The notes below the pieces were generated by a model, which saw nothing but the letters and a program-made list of their open reading frames with translations, was not told the origin of the DNA and did no database searches. The position numbers were made by a program, and so were the translations under genes. Shown here piece after piece: positions 5,526-6,884 of a stretch of DNA of 6,884 nucleotides (positions are counted from its first letter, which is position 1; each line of letters begins with the position of its first letter). The stretch covers positions 1 to 6,884 of the forward strand of contig CANFNN010000161.1 of NCBI GenBank assembly GCA_947448095.1, given 5' to 3'. Source of the DNA: Bacteriovoracaceae bacterium. GTDB taxonomy: Bacteria > Bdellovibrionota > Bacteriovoracia > Bacteriovoracales > Bacteriovoracaceae.

Positions 5526-6884
5526 CTTACTCATTCTGCTCGCACTCCTGAGTGTCAGTTGTTCTAAGTCTAAAGATTATCCGACACTCCTAAGTCATCT
5601 CGAAAAAAATGCCACCGAAGATAAGAGTGTCGCAAGAAGATTTGCTGCTATCCCAACTGATAAGTGCATGAAAGATATTTTCTCAGTAGATATTCTCAAA
5701 GCTGAGATTAAAGAACTGGAAAAAAAACAAGCTTCAGGCACTAAAGTCACTGGTAAATGGAAGCACCTCAATTTTGAGGATCTTCCCATTCCTCAAGCGA
5801 ATTTTCTCAAAACCTATGGCAAGAGTTTGGGAGATCTGAATAATACAGATGCTTTTGATTACTCAGGCTGTAAGGATGTCCCATGCGTCTTTAATAAGAT
5901 TTACGCCAAACCCGAAAGTGTCGCAGGTTATGTTCACTATCTTTGGTATTTAAAGATGGGCAATTATTTGGCCGCGAATAATGACGTATTCGGAGGGTCT
6001 TACCGAGAGATTGTTCCGGGTACTTACAATGGAAAACCTTTTGCAGTCTCTGCCTATTTATGGAGTGAAGATGAGCTCTACGCATTTTGGCGCTTAATGC
6101 ACATGATGAAAGCTCCCCATACTGAACTTCGCGCACTGAGTGTTGTTCAGCGAGTTCCTCGAGGAGAAAATTTCGGATTTGTGAGTGCAATGACTTGTGG
6201 TCTGGCCTGGAGTCACGGGATCGTGACTCTTCAAGACGGATGCCTAGATGTTGGGACAGAAACCTACCCGGGTTCATTTTATGAGTCAGTTCTGCATGAA
6301 CTAAGTCACCAAGTGGATTATCAGGAAGGAAAAAATCTTAAACGAAGTTACCGCTCTGATTCTCAGGATTATCTTGATATCGCAAATTTCTTTTTGAAAG
6401 AATATAAAGACGAATCAGGCAAAACAGTCCGCCAATGGGAGCATAAGCCTGGGATCAAGCTTGTTTCAGGATATGCCGGAACTTCTCCTGCCGAAAACTT
6501 TGCTGAAACGGTTGCATTTTTTCGAGTCGATGGGTCCCTCACTAAAGGAAATATTTCTGATGAGCACTGGAATTTCACCTCAAAGAATTATTACTTTGAT
6601 AAAAAATTTCAAAAGTCTGACCTGATTCAGGGATGGCTTGTAAACCAGAAATCACTCATGTCCCAACTTGCCTTTGAAGCGGTGGGAAGTTGTACCAATA
6701 CGACTCAAGTATTGGCTTCCACCTATTTTGTCAAAACCGATTTTGAGTCTCCGCTTCTGCCGTCGATGCTTAATTGTTTGGGAGCGAAGGCGACTGAGAT
6801 TTCGCGCGATGTTCAATCTAGAATTAAGACAAATGATCCGGATGGATGCCGTGTACTGACTGAGTATAATAAAAAAGCCGAGTG
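5512..6884 (+). CDS. Large lipoprotein, putative lethal-factor-like zinc metallopeptidase, N-terminal 457 residues (3' end beyond window)
   Basis: A putative surface or periplasmic endopeptidase. The plus-strand frame starts inside the end of the previous gene and stays open to the window edge. Residues 1-17 are a lipoprotein signal (core LLILLALL, lipobox SVSC, C17 lipidated). The zinc motif is HELSH (262-266) followed by QVDY. A second block, SGYAGTSPAENFAE (319-332), holds Y321 and E328. In anthrax lethal factor the third zinc ligand Glu and the catalytic Tyr are also 7 residues apart, in a Y-x6-E-x-F-A-E arrangement after HEFGHAVD. By this comparison the ligands here are H262, H266 and E328, with E263 as base and Y321 assisting. 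Eight further cysteines (52, 120, 125, 229, 244, 394, 422, 446) suggest disulphides outside the cytoplasm. The N-terminal 200 residues and the part after about 345 match nothing I recognise. It is a gluzincin-type peptidase with good confidence; the substrate is unknown. Confidence 0.8.
   Translation, partial: MKKNNLLILLALLSVSCSKSKDYPTLLSHLEKNATEDKSVARRFAAIPTDKCMKDIFSVDILKAEIKELEKKQASGTKVTGKWKHLNFEDLPIPQANFLKTYGKSLGDLNNTDAFDYSGCKDVPCVFNKIYAKPESVAGYVHYLWYLKMGNYLAANNDVFGGSYREIVPGTYNGKPFAVSAYLWSEDELYAFWRLMHMMKAPHTELRALSVVQRVPRGENFGFVSAMTCGLAWSHGIVTLQDGCLDVGTETYPGSFYESVLHELSHQVDYQEGKNLKRSYRSDSQDYLDIANFFLKEYKDESGKTVRQWEHKPGIKLVSGYAGTSPAENFAETVAFFRVDGSLTKGNISDEHWNFTSKNYYFDKKFQKSDLIQGWLVNQKSLMSQLAFEAVGSCTNTTQVLASTYFVKTDFESPLLPSMLNCLGAKATEISRDVQSRIKTNDPDGCRVLTEYNKKAE

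Noticed and set aside
5891..6277. Minus-strand open frame of 128 codons inside the large lipoprotein gene
   Set aside because: It lies wholly antisense to a well-supported coding frame with signal peptide and zinc motif, has no ribosome site I can see, and shows no recognisable domain.

Overview
The window looks like a piece of a Gram-negative bacterial chromosome with moderate GC (low to mid 40s per cent by eye). Three exported-protein styles point to an outer-membrane organism: a small signal-peptide beta-barrel, a matrixin-type protease with a C-terminal membrane segment, and two lipoproteins. Together with the divergently placed amino-acid and peptide enzymes, this is the kind of gene mix I associate with predatory Bdellovibrionota (Bacteriovorax/Peredibacter-like). 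That assignment is an inference from style; there is no rRNA or other marker gene here.

Layout, left to right. (1) The N-terminal three fifths or so of a tryptophan 2,3-dioxygenase (kynA) on the minus strand runs off the left edge. (2) Divergent from it, across a 55-base gap, is a full-length Xaa-Pro aminopeptidase of family M24B (pepP-like). The best candidate promoters for these two genes face each other and overlap the gap and the start of pepP. (3) Converging on pepP is a minus-strand pair: a beta-barrel-like outer membrane protein, then 2 bases later a matrixin-like zinc protease. The protease's last 36 bases overlap the end of pepP. (4) Divergent from this pair is a plus-strand phosphoserine aminotransferase (serC) of the mycobacterial subtype. 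(5) Downstream on the plus strand are two lipoprotein genes overlapping by 14 bases: a small BamE/SmpA-like protein, and a large putative zinc metallopeptidase that is open at the right edge. The active-site layout of the large one resembles anthrax lethal factor.

Together the genes suggest two themes. One is extracytoplasmic proteolysis: two zinc endopeptidases of different clans, each paired with a small envelope protein. The other is intracellular handling of peptides and amino acids: Xaa-Pro peptide trimming, tryptophan oxidation, and serine/PLP-related transamination. This would suit an organism that digests protein from other cells, but the link is inferred from content only.

No RNA gene, IS element, CRISPR array, tandem repeat or convincing intrinsic terminator was seen. 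No stretch over 300 bases lacks a gene. The two most distinctive genes, kynA at the left edge and the lethal-factor-like lipoprotein at the right edge, are both cut by the window.
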